Source: Gemmatimonadota bacterium (GTDB taxonomy: Bacteria > JAAXHH01). Taken from it: a stretch of DNA of 64,000 nucleotides. Positions 34,201 through 42,683 of this stretch are shown piece by piece. Numbering within the stretch: the first letter of the stretch is position 1; every line of letters starts with the position of its first letter. Made by a program: the position numbers and the translations under genes. The stretch lies in NCBI GenBank assembly GCA_026705925.1, contig JAPOZT010000034.1, forward strand, positions 186,001-250,000, written 5' to 3'. A model generated the notes under the pieces. That model was not told the origin of the DNA. It did not search any database and saw only the letters and a program-made list of their open reading frames with translations.

Positions 34201-37127
34201 TGACCGGCGGCTGGCGATGATTCCGAACTCGCCGGCTGTGTTTCCGGCGTCACAGGCAATGATTCCGATGTCTCCGGCGAAGGCCCCGGAGATCCGCGAG
34301 GTCGCAGCGCCTTGGCCAGGATCTGTCCGGTGGACGATCCGGCGATGCCCGCGACGGTCTCCGGCGTGCCCTCGGCGATGACGCGCCCGCCCGCTTCTCC
34401 GCCCTCCGGCCCCAGGTCGATGATCCAGTCGGCGGTCTTGATCACGTCGATGTTGTGCTCGATGACGACGACGGTGTTGCCCTTGTCCACGAAGGCGTTC
34501 AGCACGGCGAGCAGGTGGGTGATGTCTTCGAAGTGCAAACCGGTCGTGGGTTCGTCCAGCACGTACATGGTCCGCCCCGTGCTGCGCTTGCACAGCTCGC
34601 GTCCCAGCTTGATGCGCTGCGCCTCGCCGCCCGACAGCGTAGGCGCGGGCTGGCCCAGTTTGATATACCCCAGGCCCACATCGTAGAGGGTCCGGAGCAC
34701 CCGGGCGATGGATGGCACATGTTCGAAGATCTCCAAGGCTTCCTGCACGTCCAGGTCGAGCACGTCGGCGATGGAGTGCCCCTTGTACTTCACCTCCAGG
34801 GTCTCCCGGTCGAACCGCCTGCCCTCGCAGACGGGACAGGAAACCCACATTTCCGCCAGGAAATCCATCTCCACCCGTGTCGCGCCGTTGCCTTCACAGG
34901 CCTCGCACCGGCCGCCTCGCACGTTGAAGCTGAAACGGCCGGGCTTGTAGCCGCGCACTCTGGCCTCCGGTGTTTCGGCGAAGAGGGCGCGGATCGCGTC
35001 GAAGACCTTCGTATAGGTGGCCGGGTTCGATCTCGGCGTGCGGCCGATGGGCGCCTGGTCGATGTTGATGACCTTGTCCAGGTGACTCACGCCCTTGAGG
35101 CCGTCGAAATCGCCCGGCTGGGTGCCGGCCTTGTTCAACGAACGGGCCAGGGCCGCGTACAGGATATCGTTGATCAGCGAGCTCTTACCCGAACCGGATA
35201 CGCCCGTGACGCAGGTAAACCGGCCCACGGGTAGCCGGACGTCCAGGTTCTTGAGGTTGTTCTGACGAGCGCCCAGGATCGTCAGCCAACTGTCGTTAAC
35301 GCCGCGGCGGGAGACCGGAACGGGGATCGTCTTCTTCCCGCACAGGTACTGACCGGTCAGCGAAGCCCCGCTGCCGGCCACGAGGCCGGGACGACCCTCG
35401 GCCACGATCTCACCGCCGTTGACGCCGGCGCCCGGGCCGAAATCCACGATGTGGTCGGAGGCCCACATGGTCTCTTCATCGTGTTCGACGATGATGACCG
35501 TATTGCCCTGGTCCCGCAAATGGCCCAGGGTATCCAGCAGACGCCGGTTGTCCCTGGGATGCAGGCCGATGCTCGGTTCGTCGAGCACGTACATCACACC
35601 GACGAGTCCGCGGCCGATCTGGCTTGCGAGCCGGATGCGCTGCGCCTCCCCGCCGGAAAGCGTCGGCGCCGTGCGTTCCAGCGTCAGGTATTCGAGGCCC
35701 ACGTTGAGCAGGAAGTCGAGCCGTGCGACGATCTCCTTGAGCGCTTCGTCGCTGATCTGGCGTTCGGCGTCCGACAGGGACAGTTTCTCGAAGAATGCGC
35801 GGATGTCCAGGATGGGCAGCCGGCACAGCGCGGCGATGGAGAGACCGCCCAGGGTGACGGACAGCGCTTCGGGTTTAAGGCGTTCGCCGTGGCAGAGGTC
35901 ACACTCCCCGATGGCCATGTACCGTTCGAGTTCGGCCTTGTGCCGCTGGGACTTGAGCGTATGGTATCGCTTTTCGAGGTCGTTTACGACCCCGTTGAAC
36001 CGGTCCTTGTGCGACCATTCTCCGCCCTTTCCGTTGCGGAACGTAAAGGTGATGCGCTTGTAGCCCAGTCCGTACAGCACCACCCGCCGCGCCTCTTCGG
36101 TCAGACGCTCCCACGGCGTGTCCAGGCTGAATCTCACGTGCTGGGCAATCCCTTCGTAGAAGTGCCGTTTCCAGAGATTGGCGATGGTTCCGAGGGGTTC
36201 GATCGCGCCTTCGTTGATGGACTTCGACGGATCGGGCACGATGAGTCGAGGTTCGATCCGCATCATGGTGCCCAGACCGTGGCAGTTTGGGCACATGCCC
36301 TGCGGACTGTTGAAGGAGAACAGCTGCGGCGTCGGCTCTTCGTAACTCAGGTCGCACTCATTGCAGGCGTACCGGGTGCTGAAGAGCAGGTCCGAGGTCC
36401 GGCCGTCTTCCTCCAGCTGGACCATGACGGTACCCTGTCCAAGGTGCAGTGCGCCTTCGACGGCTTCGACCAGCCGGGTGCGGATATCGTCCCGCATGAC
36501 GAGGCGGTCCGTCACCACTTCGATCGTGTGCCGCATGTTGCGGTCGAGATCGGGATCTTCGGAGAGGTTGACGACATCGCCGTTCACCCGTGCGCGCAGA
36601 TAGCCCTGCCGGCGCAGGTCTTCGAACAGGTCCCGGTACTCGCCGCGGCGTCCCTGGATCACCGGCGCCAGGACGTGCATCCTGGTTCCTTCCGGCAGCG
36701 CCAGGATCCGGGCGACGATCTGTTCGAGGGTCTGCGCCCCGATCCGTGCCCCGCACTTCGTGCAGTGCGGCACCCCCACCCGGGCGTAGAGCACGCGCAG
36801 GAAATCGTAGATCTCCGTGATCGTCCCCACGGTGGACCGGGGATTCAACCCGGCGGCTTTCTGTTCGATAGAAATGGCGGGCGCCAGTCCCGTGATCCGG
36901 TCGACGTCCGGTTTCTGCATCTGGCCGAGGAACTGCCTCGCGTAGGCGGAGAGCGATTCGACGTACCGCCGCTGGCCCTCGGCGTAGAGGGTGTCGAAGG
37001 CCAGCGAGGACTTGCCGGAACCGGATACGCCGGTAAAGCAGATCAGCGCGTCTTTCGGAAGGTCCAGGTTCACGTTCTTCAGGTTGTGAACGCGGGCCCC
37101 TTTGATCTGTATGGTCGTTCCGGCCAT
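31293..37127 (-). CDS. uvrA: Tandem fusion of two full UvrA excinuclease subunits
   Basis: One uninterrupted frame of 1,944 residues holds two complete UvrA proteins (usual length about 940). Copy 1 spans roughly 1-938 and copy 2 about 1004-1944, joined by a Ala/Gly/Asp-rich linker with TAGADG repeats. Each copy has two Walker A motifs (GVSGSGKS/T), two LSGGEAQR signatures, two DEP(S/T)xGLH Walker B regions, an inner zinc finger (C-x2-C ... C-x2-C around FSFN) and the C-terminal CEAC ... C-x2-C zinc module. All appear intact. UvrA dimers scan DNA for bulky lesions and load UvrB, so this chain could act as a covalent dimer. ATG 37127 gives the normal N-terminus; a GTG at 37181 is in frame. Confidence 0.95.
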   Translation of the reverse strand: MAGTTIQIKGARVHNLKNVNLDLPKDALICFTGVSGSGKSSLAFDTLYAEGQRRYVESLSAYARQFLGQMQKPDVDRITGLAPAISIEQKAAGLNPRSTVGTITEIYDFLRVLYARVGVPHCTKCGARIGAQTLEQIVARILALPEGTRMHVLAPVIQGRRGEYRDLFEDLRRQGYLRARVNGDVVNLSEDPDLDRNMRHTIEVVTDRLVMRDDIRTRLVEAVEGALHLGQGTVMVQLEEDGRTSDLLFSTRYACNECDLSYEEPTPQLFSFNSPQGMCPNCHGLGTMMRIEPRLIVPDPSKSINEGAIEPLGTIANLWKRHFYEGIAQHVRFSLDTPWERLTEEARRVVLYGLGYKRITFTFRNGKGGEWSHKDRFNGVVNDLEKRYHTLKSQRHKAELERYMAIGECDLCHGERLKPEALSVTLGGLSIAALCRLPILDIRAFFEKLSLSDAERQISDEALKEIVARLDFLLNVGLEYLTLERTAPTLSGGEAQRIRLASQIGRGLVGVMYVLDEPSIGLHPRDNRRLLDTLGHLRDQGNTVIIVEHDEETMWASDHIVDFGPGAGVNGGEIVAEGRPGLVAGSGASLTGQYLCGKKTIPVPVSRRGVNDSWLTILGARQNNLKNLDVRLPVGRFTCVTGVSGSGKSSLINDILYAALARSLNKAGTQPGDFDGLKGVSHLDKVINIDQAPIGRTPRSNPATYTKVFDAIRALFAETPEARVRGYKPGRFSFNVRGGRCEACEGNGATRVEMDFLAEMWVSCPVCEGRRFDRETLEVKYKGHSIADVLDLDVQEALEIFEHVPSIARVLRTLYDVGLGYIKLGQPAPTLSGGEAQRIKLGRELCKRSTGRTMYVLDEPTTGLHFEDITHLLAVLNAFVDKGNTVVVIEHNIDVIKTADWIIDLGPEGGEAGGRVIAEGTPETVAGIAGSSTGQILAKALRPRGSPGPSPETSESLPVTPETQPASSESSPAAGQTAGADGSTADGDGTAGADDRTAGADGHIREINVRGAREHNLNDLSLTIPRDRMTVFTGVSGSGKTSLALDTIYAEGQRRYVESLSAYARQFLQQMQKPKVDHIVGLSPAISIEQKSPGRNPRSTVGTITEIYEYLRGLYALVGVPHCPACRVPIGAQTPSQIVDRIMTLPDRTRATLHAPLEPEGAEGYDVLLDRARRNGFIRVRIDGELRRLEEDIEIDRRRRHELCVVVDRIVMQGDVRQRLADSVETALELSGGLLIAEVEEPDAEGPRDIRFSRYYSCPSCGNSYDEPTPQSFSFNHRTGMCPECEGLGTQPGIDLDLLIPHRTKPVREALAAIWGEDAAGESALGERSLLDLLEQVASSHGFTLETPVDALSPEQLQVLLYGSDRWVDDQRVPGLSFQFRGIFPTVELVARYANRFPELARMLQPTPCPACEGGRLRSESLSVLIDGLSIAGLCALPVDRAMDFIEKLELSASQREVAGEVLTEIRNRVRFLLDVGLEYLTLDRRAPTLSGGEAQRIRLASQIGSGLTGVLYVLDEPTIGLHPRDNLRLIEALENLRDLGNTLIMVEHDRDTLEHADNLVDFGPGAGVYGGRIVGQGAPESLKEHEASLTGRYLADRLRIEVPTDRRKPGRNRLRIIGARQNNLKNIDVTLPLGLFICVTGVSGSGKSSLVNDILYPVLASTLHRAQVNPGPHDEIKGLRYVDKVINIDQTPIGHSPRSDPCTYVGLFAPIRQLFARTVEARMRGYEPRRFSFNVPAGRCEACQGLGVRKIEMHFLADVWMTCEVCDGKRFMKETLEVTYKGRTIADVLDMTVAEALEHFENVPRIRRMLQTLYDVGLDYIKLGQSAVTLSGGEAQRVKLAKELSRPGTGKTIYLLDEPTTGLHFDDIRKLLKVLNRLVDKGNTVLVIEHNLDIIKTADWIVDLGPEGGDRGGHVVAAGTPEEIAGSLSHTGRILSRELAAVD

Positions 37128-37384
37128 GGGAAGAAGGTCGGGTTCCGGGGGTTTGAAAATCGGGTCGTTTCGCGCCGGCACAGCAACCGGAAGTTGCTAT
37201 ACGGGTGTTTAGAAATCAAGGTATTTTCACGACACCCGGGGGATACCGGAAAAGATGCTTGTAATACGTGACGGCGGGGATTAACCTGAGGCGGTCGGTC
37301 CCGGATTTCGACCAAGCGTCCCTCGCTGCGGCAGCGGTCCGTCCTGCGTTTGCCAATAGCGCACAGATGGCCGGAGCAACGATC

Positions 37385-38107
37385 ATGACCAATCCCTGGT
37401 ACGTCGATTACTTCGGCGAAGACTACTACCATTTCGACCACCACGGGGACACGGACATTGAAGTGGATGGTCTCGCGCACCTGATCGGGCGTCCGGACGG
37501 GCGCGGGGTCCTGGACCTCGGCTGCGGTTACGGTCGCGTGAGCACGCCGCTGAGAAAACGCGGATACCGGGTCGTGGGATTCGACCTGTCCCCCGCGCTG
37601 TTGAGACGCGCCCGCGAGCGGGACCCCGCGGGTACCTGGGTACGGGGCGATATGCGCTACCTGCCTTTTGCCGGGCAGTTCGACACGGTCATCAGCCTGT
37701 TCAACACCCTGGGGTATTTCGAAGAGGAAGGCGAGAATTTCCGGGTACTGAAGTCGGTCTCCGAGGCGCTGCGTCCCGACGGCCGACTCGTGTGCCAGCT
37801 TGTCAACCGCGACTACCTGGTCCGCCGGTTCGCCGCCCAGGAAGTACATCGGCGGGACGGCCGGATCCTGCTCGAAGAGCGCGAATTCGATCCCGTGGCC
37901 AACCGCGTCCATACGCAGTCGACCGTACTCAGCGGTGCCGAAAAACGGACGTACGCGTCATCCATCCGGGTCTACACCGTGACCGAACTGGATCTGCTCC
38001 TGGCCGCCGCGGGCATGACAATCATAGCGGTTCATGGTGGCCTCGATTTCAGGCCCTACGACTGGGATACGAACCAGTTGGTCATCGTCGCCGAACGGAC
38101 TGGATAG
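37385..38107 (+). CDS. Class I SAM methyltransferase
   Basis: The 240-residue protein shows VLDLGCGYGRVSTPL near residues 41-55, VGFDLSPALLRRAR, GDMRYLPFAGQFD and LFNTLGYFEEE, the pattern of small-molecule methyltransferases of the Methyltransf_25/11 type. The last part has IRVYTVTELDLLLAAAG and AERTG. The ATG at 37385 is preceded by GGAG; a GTG at 37268 would add 39 residues without recognisable content. It is divergent from uvrA and shares the 257-bp region between them, in which I find no clear promoter. Substrate is unknown. Confidence 0.85.
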   Translation: MTNPWYVDYFGEDYYHFDHHGDTDIEVDGLAHLIGRPDGRGVLDLGCGYGRVSTPLRKRGYRVVGFDLSPALLRRARERDPAGTWVRGDMRYLPFAGQFDTVISLFNTLGYFEEEGENFRVLKSVSEALRPDGRLVCQLVNRDYLVRRFAAQEVHRRDGRILLEEREFDPVANRVHTQSTVLSGAEKRTYASSIRVYTVTELDLLLAAAGMTIIAVHGGLDFRPYDWDTNQLVIVAERTG

Positions 38108-38142
38108 CGCCGAACCCCGCCCCGATCCAGCCCCCAATCTGC

Positions 38143-38171
38143 TTGACAAGAACCCGCTCCGCCCGTAGGAT
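38143..38171 (+). promoter_or_regulatory. Sigma-70-type promoter for the first Gfo/Idh/MocA gene
   Basis: A perfect TTGACA (38143-38148) and TAGGAT (38166-38171) have 17-bp spacing. The expected leader to the ATG at 38224 is about 45 nt. Confidence 0.65.
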
Positions 38172-38223
38172 TCAGTGTCGTTTCATTGCATCCGGGCAAG
38201 GGTAGAAAGCAAAGGAAACTTAC

Positions 38224-39267
38224 ATGGCATCCGACCCGTTGCGCGTGGGGGTTATCGGGCTTGGATTCGGCCAGTACCACGTCCGCGGCTACCAGGCCTG
38301 CCCCGGCGTGGTGGTCGAGACCATCTGCAGCCGGACGGCGGCGACCGCCCGGCGCGTGGCGAAGGATTACGGGATCGCCGAGCCCCAGACTGATTACCGC
38401 GCCGTGCTGGATCGCAAAGATATCGACGCGGTGAGTATCTGCACGCCCGTGAACCTGCACCGGCAGATGGTCAAGGAGGCCCTGGAAGCTGGCAAGCACG
38501 TGCTGTGCGAGAAGCCGCTCGGTCTGAACGCCGAAGAAGCCGAAGACATGCTCGAAAGCGCCCGCCGAAGCGGCAAGGTCCACATGACCAACTTCGGCTG
38601 GCGGTTCAATGGACCGGCCTTTCGCATGAAATCCCTGCTCGACGAGGGGTACATCGGCAAGATCTACCACCTGAACGCCCGCTACATGATGGGGTACCGG
38701 GCGAGCCCCCGGAAAGCGCACAGCTGGCGGGAGCGGCGCCTGGAAGCGGGCCTCGGCGCCATGGGCGACCTCGGCGTGCACCTGATCGACATGACGCGGT
38801 GGTGGGCCGGTGAGTTCGAACGGGTGTGCGCGCTGATGCACACGCTCATCCCCGAGCGCCGCGCGCCGGACTCCTCGGCCATGCGGGAATCCGAGCTTGA
38901 AGACGCCTGCGCCTTCATCGCCCAGATGCAGGGCGGGATCCAGGCCGTGTTCCACGTGAGCCGTTGCGCGCTGTACACGGACTATATTCACATCGACATC
39001 CACGGGAGCGACGGCGCGCTGCATTTCCAGTTCGTACGGGACACCATGCAGGCCAGCCTGAAGGGCGGCCAGGGGCTGCGGGGCAACCTCCAGCCGCTGG
39101 CCGTACCGTCCCAGCAAGGCGCGCTGTCTCCGCAGAGACACTTCGTCGAAGCGATCCGGTCCGGCGTCGAAGCCGATCCGAGTTTCCACGAAGGGTACTG
39201 CGTGCAGCAGGTCGCCGACGCCATAACCACCTCGGAGGAGCAGCAGACATGGGTATCCCTTTCCTGA
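38224..39267 (+). CDS. Gfo/Idh/MocA-family NAD(P)-dependent oxidoreductase
   Basis: The 347-residue protein has an N-terminal Rossmann fold (VGVIGLGFGQYH) and the family catalytic segment CEKPLGLN with the conserved Lys. The C-terminal beta-sheet domain shows ARYMMGYRASP, GDLGVHLIDMTRWW with the His of the active site, and a substrate-facing HVSR. Members oxidise or reduce sugars, inositols and related cyclic polyols. The substrate is unknown. The 3' end overlaps the start of the lipoprotein gene (39249), so the two are coupled. Confidence 0.9.
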   Translation: MASDPLRVGVIGLGFGQYHVRGYQACPGVVVETICSRTAATARRVAKDYGIAEPQTDYRAVLDRKDIDAVSICTPVNLHRQMVKEALEAGKHVLCEKPLGLNAEEAEDMLESARRSGKVHMTNFGWRFNGPAFRMKSLLDEGYIGKIYHLNARYMMGYRASPRKAHSWRERRLEAGLGAMGDLGVHLIDMTRWWAGEFERVCALMHTLIPERRAPDSSAMRESELEDACAFIAQMQGGIQAVFHVSRCALYTDYIHIDIHGSDGALHFQFVRDTMQASLKGGQGLRGNLQPLAVPSQQGALSPQRHFVEAIRSGVEADPSFHEGYCVQQVADAITTSEEQQTWVSLS

Positions 39268-40244
39268 CATCGTGGTGGGTTCCGCGGCGGGTTTCGCCCC
39301 GGCTTTCGCGATGGGTTCCGCGACGGGTTTCGCCCCGGATTTCGACCATACTTATGATCCCCCTGTGCCTCATCTGGTTCTCCGGCTGCGCCGGTCCGGA
39401 ATCGGAGCCGGAAACCGCGGACGCGGGCGGCGATCAGGCCCTGGTCATCGCGGATGAGGTGATGGAGGCCATGGGAGGCCGGGATAACTGGGACGCCACC
39501 CGGTACATCCGCTTTTCGTTCTTCGGGTTTCGCACCCACTACTGGGACAAGCACGACGGCCGGTACCGCCTTTCCTGGACCGACCGGGAAAGCGGGCAGT
39601 CCCACGTAATCCTGATGAATCTGAACACGGGGGAAGGGCAGGCGTTCATTGACGGCGCGGAAGTCACGGACGCCGAGGCGCGGAGCCAGGCCCTGGAACG
39701 AGCCCGGGGCGCGTGGATCAACGACACGTACTGGCTTCTGATGCCCTACAAGCTGCAGGACCCGGGTGTTGACCTGGCCTACGATGGCGAGGAAATCGTG
39801 GACGGCACCGTCTACGACAAGCTGCATCTCAGTTTCAGTGAAGTGGGGAATACGCCGGGCGACGAGTACTGGGCCTACATCAGCCGGGAAACCCGCCTCA
39901 TGGACAAATGGGTCTATCTCCTGCAGTTGCGGGATGGCCAGGACGAGCGAAGCCGGGGCGAATGGAAGTGGAACGACTGGCGCAGGCATGGCGACATCCT
40001 GTTGTCCGCGGAACGCGAACGGATGGACGGCCAGAAGCGGTCCCACGAAGACCTGGCCGTGCTCGAGTTCGTGGACGATCGAGTATTTACGTCGCCCGAC
40101 CCGGTATCTCCCGATATGGTAAGGGAGCAAACCGGGCAGCCTGATCCCGGCGCTTCCGAGTCGTCCGGCGCGTCCGAGTCAACCGGAGTTCCGGGCGCCA
40201 CCACACAGCCCGCCGACACACAGCCCGCCGAAGGGTCGGAGTGA
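39249..40244 (+). CDS. Predicted lipoprotein of unknown family
   Basis: The 331-residue protein has a basic N-terminus with a duplicated WVPRRVSPR peptide (residues 10-32), a hydrophobic segment and the lipobox FSGC with Cys47, which predicts membrane anchoring. The mature part (EVMEAMGGRDNWDATRYIRFSFFG, then alternating beta strands such as HVILMNLNTGEGQAFI and DLAYDGEEIVDG) has the look of a LolA/LppX-like half-barrel, but I do not recognise a named family. The last 40 residues are a Ser/Glu/Thr/Pro tail with repeated SSGASES and TQPAD units. It overlaps the upstream oxidoreductase by 19 bp. Confidence 0.72.
   Translation: MGIPFLTSWWVPRRVSPRLSRWVPRRVSPRISTILMIPLCLIWFSGCAGPESEPETADAGGDQALVIADEVMEAMGGRDNWDATRYIRFSFFGFRTHYWDKHDGRYRLSWTDRESGQSHVILMNLNTGEGQAFIDGAEVTDAEARSQALERARGAWINDTYWLLMPYKLQDPGVDLAYDGEEIVDGTVYDKLHLSFSEVGNTPGDEYWAYISRETRLMDKWVYLLQLRDGQDERSRGEWKWNDWRRHGDILLSAERERMDGQKRSHEDLAVLEFVDDRVFTSPDPVSPDMVREQTGQPDPGASESSGASESTGVPGATTQPADTQPAEGSE
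39276..39347. repeat. 36-bp direct repeat in the lipoprotein N-terminus
   Basis: Two adjacent 36-bp units encode WVPRRVSPR(L/I)S twice. Both copies contain GTTTCGCCCCGG preceded by GGTTCCGCG. The repeat is in frame and extends the positively charged part before the signal segment. Confidence 0.8.
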
Positions 40245-40254
40245 CAAAGCCGTC

Positions 40255-40599
40255 ATGTCCACTGCACCGCCTTCGCCCGAACACGTGGCCCTCGATCACC
40301 CTGAAAAGGGCGAACTGACCGTATTCTGGAACGACGGCAGCGCAAGAAAGTACGCTCTGGCCGATCTACGAAAAGCCTGTCCCTGCGCCACCTGCCGCGA
40401 TCTGCGGGACCAGTTGTCTTCCGCTGCCGGATTGACCCTGCTTGCCAACGAATCGCTGGATCCGAGCGTCGAGGTGGTAGACATGAGTACCGTCGGCCGC
40501 TACGCCCTGCAGTTTACCTGGAAAGACGGCCACAACACCGGCATTTACACCTACGAGTATCTATATGGCTGCGGGACGGATCTCGACTCGGAAGGTTAG
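40255..40599 (+). CDS. DUF971 (gamma-butyrobetaine hydroxylase N-terminal-like) protein
   Basis: The 114-residue protein matches the stand-alone DUF971 domain: LTVFWNDGSARKYALADLRKACPCATCRDLRD in the first half, then MSTVGRYALQFTWKDGHNTGIYTYEYL. The three clustered cysteines (CPCATC) form the metal-binding finger of this domain. In eukaryotic carnitine-synthesis enzymes the domain precedes the dioxygenase core. Bacterial stand-alone members have been linked to Fe-S carriers and MoeD/Mrp-type proteins, but the role is unsettled. It starts 10 bp after the lipoprotein gene. Confidence 0.88.
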   Translation: MSTAPPSPEHVALDHPEKGELTVFWNDGSARKYALADLRKACPCATCRDLRDQLSSAAGLTLLANESLDPSVEVVDMSTVGRYALQFTWKDGHNTGIYTYEYLYGCGTDLDSEG

Positions 40600-40666
40600 C
40601 GCGCTGGGTGCGGATATGGACGATACCGGAGGTCCGTGACCGGAGGTCCATGAAAGGAAAGGTTCG

Positions 40667-41812
40667 ATGAAGGTAAAAGTCGGTTTCCTGGGCGTGACCC
40701 ATCCGCACGCCCGTCCCCATTTACGTACCCTGGAGCTGCTGGACGAGGTGTCGGGTATCGTAGCCTGGGACGAGAATGACGATGCGCTGGAACGGTTGCG
40801 ACGCGAGGATCATCCCAAGCTGGAACCCGGGCGGTCCACCTTCGACGGGATCATGGAGCGGGAGGACATACCCATCGTCGTTTCGCTGGCGACGAACGAC
40901 CGGAATCCCGACTGGGTGATCCGGGCGGCGAAGGCGGGAAAGCACATTCTGACCGAGAAACCCGTAGCGGCCAGCAGCGCGGACATGGCGCCCCTGCTCG
41001 ACGCGGTTCGCGGCGCCGGAGTCCGCCTGGGGGTCTACTACACCTGGCGGTCCCACCCCATCGTCAATGATCTCAGGGCGTTGATCGACGCGGGCGTTAT
41101 CGGGAAGCTGTTGTCCGTGGAAGGCCGGATGGTCACGTCCCAGGTCCGTTTCCGCGACCCCACGCACTGGCTGTTCCGGAAGGGGATTGCCGGCGGCGGC
41201 ATCTTAAGCTGGCTGGGCTGCCACTGGATCGACGCGATCCGGTACATCACGCGGGACGAGGTCACGGCCGTTACCGCCATGGTGGATACGTTGAACGAGC
41301 AGCCCATCAACGTGGAAGATACGGCCGGGGTGATCATGCGGATGGGCAGCGGCGCGATCGCCACGCTGCACGCGGGATACCTCCTGCCCATCAGCCAGGC
41401 CGGGTACCTTTCGGGCAGTTACGACACCTACCTGGGATTCCGCGGTCTGGAGGGCAACATCACCTGGTATCCCACCGATGAGGATCGGCCCCTCGTCGTC
41501 GAAAGCACATCGAAGGCCTGGAATGCTACGCCCCGCCGTGAATTGAAGTACGTCGTCGCGGAATCCGAAGCGTACGGGGGCCGGTACGGGCAGGATTTCG
41601 TGGGCCGGTTCATCGCCTCGGCCATGGGGGGCGATCAATCCGCCGGTCCGGACGGTTCAGTCAGCCCGGACGGCCCGGACGACCTTCCAGAACCGCAGGG
41701 CCCGTACGATGACGGGGAGAACGCCCTGCGCGTGCTGCGGATCATCGAAGCCGCGTACCGGTCCAGCGAAACGGGCCGCATGGTCTCCCTGGAACAGGAC
41801 CGGGAGGGTTAG
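40667..41812 (+). CDS. Gfo/Idh/MocA-family oxidoreductase
   Basis: The 381-residue protein has a Rossmann start (VGFLGVTHPHARPH) in which the usual GxGxxG is altered to GVTHPH, the LTEKPVAAS catalytic segment, and a C-terminal domain with GGGILSWLGCHWIDAIRYI carrying the active-site His. The altered dinucleotide loop is seen in a subset of the family. A short Asp/Gly/Pro insert (GPDGSVSPDGPDD) lies near residue 330. It is followed after 6 bp by an SDR, so the two oxidoreductases probably act on the same substrate class, perhaps a sugar or cyclitol. Confidence 0.88.
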   Translation: MKVKVGFLGVTHPHARPHLRTLELLDEVSGIVAWDENDDALERLRREDHPKLEPGRSTFDGIMEREDIPIVVSLATNDRNPDWVIRAAKAGKHILTEKPVAASSADMAPLLDAVRGAGVRLGVYYTWRSHPIVNDLRALIDAGVIGKLLSVEGRMVTSQVRFRDPTHWLFRKGIAGGGILSWLGCHWIDAIRYITRDEVTAVTAMVDTLNEQPINVEDTAGVIMRMGSGAIATLHAGYLLPISQAGYLSGSYDTYLGFRGLEGNITWYPTDEDRPLVVESTSKAWNATPRRELKYVVAESEAYGGRYGQDFVGRFIASAMGGDQSAGPDGSVSPDGPDDLPEPQGPYDDGENALRVLRIIEAAYRSSETGRMVSLEQDREG

Positions 41813-41818
41813 GCGCTC

Positions 41819-42646
41819 ATGGCTTCGATGGGTGGTAAAGTGGTGGTGATTACCGGAGCGTCGACCGGAATCGGGCAGGCAGCGGCCGAAGCCTTTGCCC
41901 GCGAAAGCGCTACGGTTGTCCTGACCGCCCGATCCGAGGGCAGGTTGGAACGTATCGCCGCGGACATCGAGAAGGCGGGTGGACGGGCCGTCCCCGTGGC
42001 CGTGGACGTCACGGACCGGTCCGCCGTGTTCGAAAAGATGAACGAGGTCGCGGCATCCCAGGGAAGTATAGACGTGCTGGTCAACAACGCGGGGATCGGC
42101 CTGCTGAGCCCGGTGGACGGTATGGATCCGGAGGAATTGAAGCGGATCTTCGAGGTGAATTTCTTCGGCCTGATCTGGTGTACGCAGGCGGTCCTGCCCC
42201 ACATGATCAGTCAGAAAAGCGGCCGGATCGTCAATATCTCATCCGTCGCCGGCAAGCGGGCGCTGCCCCACATCTCGGCTTACTGCGCGAGCAAATTCGC
42301 CGTGCAGGCCTTTTCGGACAGCCTGCGCATGGAGGTGGCCGAACACGGGATCACCGTTACGGTCCTGTGTCCGCCCCGGGTCGACACGACCTTCCACGAC
42401 ACGCCTTTGATGAGACAGAAGGGGCAGCGGATGAGCGCCCCTTCGATCTCCGCCGAATACGTGGCCGCGGCCATCGTCCGCGCTGCCCGCCGGGGAAGCC
42501 GGGAAGTCGTGGTATCCTTCTACGGCAAGTTCTTCGTCTTCTTCCACTGGCTGTCGCCCCGCCTCCTGGAATGGATCATGAAGCACCTCTGGATGCGGCT
42601 TGACAGGAAGAAAACCGAAAGGTCGGGTGGGGAGGATGGACCCTGA
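41819..42646 (+). CDS. Short-chain dehydrogenase/reductase (SDR)
   Basis: The 275-residue classical SDR has the cofactor motif TGASTGIG near residues 14-21, the structural NNAG (VNNAGIGLL), the catalytic Ser in NISSVAG and the YCASK pair. The C-terminal extension FHWLSPRLLEWIMKHLW is hydrophobic and could associate with a membrane, as in the DltE/YqjQ-like SDR subgroup. Substrate is unknown. It is the last gene of a run that starts with the DUF971 gene. Confidence 0.9.
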   Translation: MASMGGKVVVITGASTGIGQAAAEAFARESATVVLTARSEGRLERIAADIEKAGGRAVPVAVDVTDRSAVFEKMNEVAASQGSIDVLVNNAGIGLLSPVDGMDPEELKRIFEVNFFGLIWCTQAVLPHMISQKSGRIVNISSVAGKRALPHISAYCASKFAVQAFSDSLRMEVAEHGITVTVLCPPRVDTTFHDTPLMRQKGQRMSAPSISAEYVAAAIVRAARRGSREVVVSFYGKFFVFFHWLSPRLLEWIMKHLWMRLDRKKTERSGGEDGP

Positions 42647-42683
42647 AATCCTGCGCTGAAGCCCGCCCCGAATCTCGCTCCGG

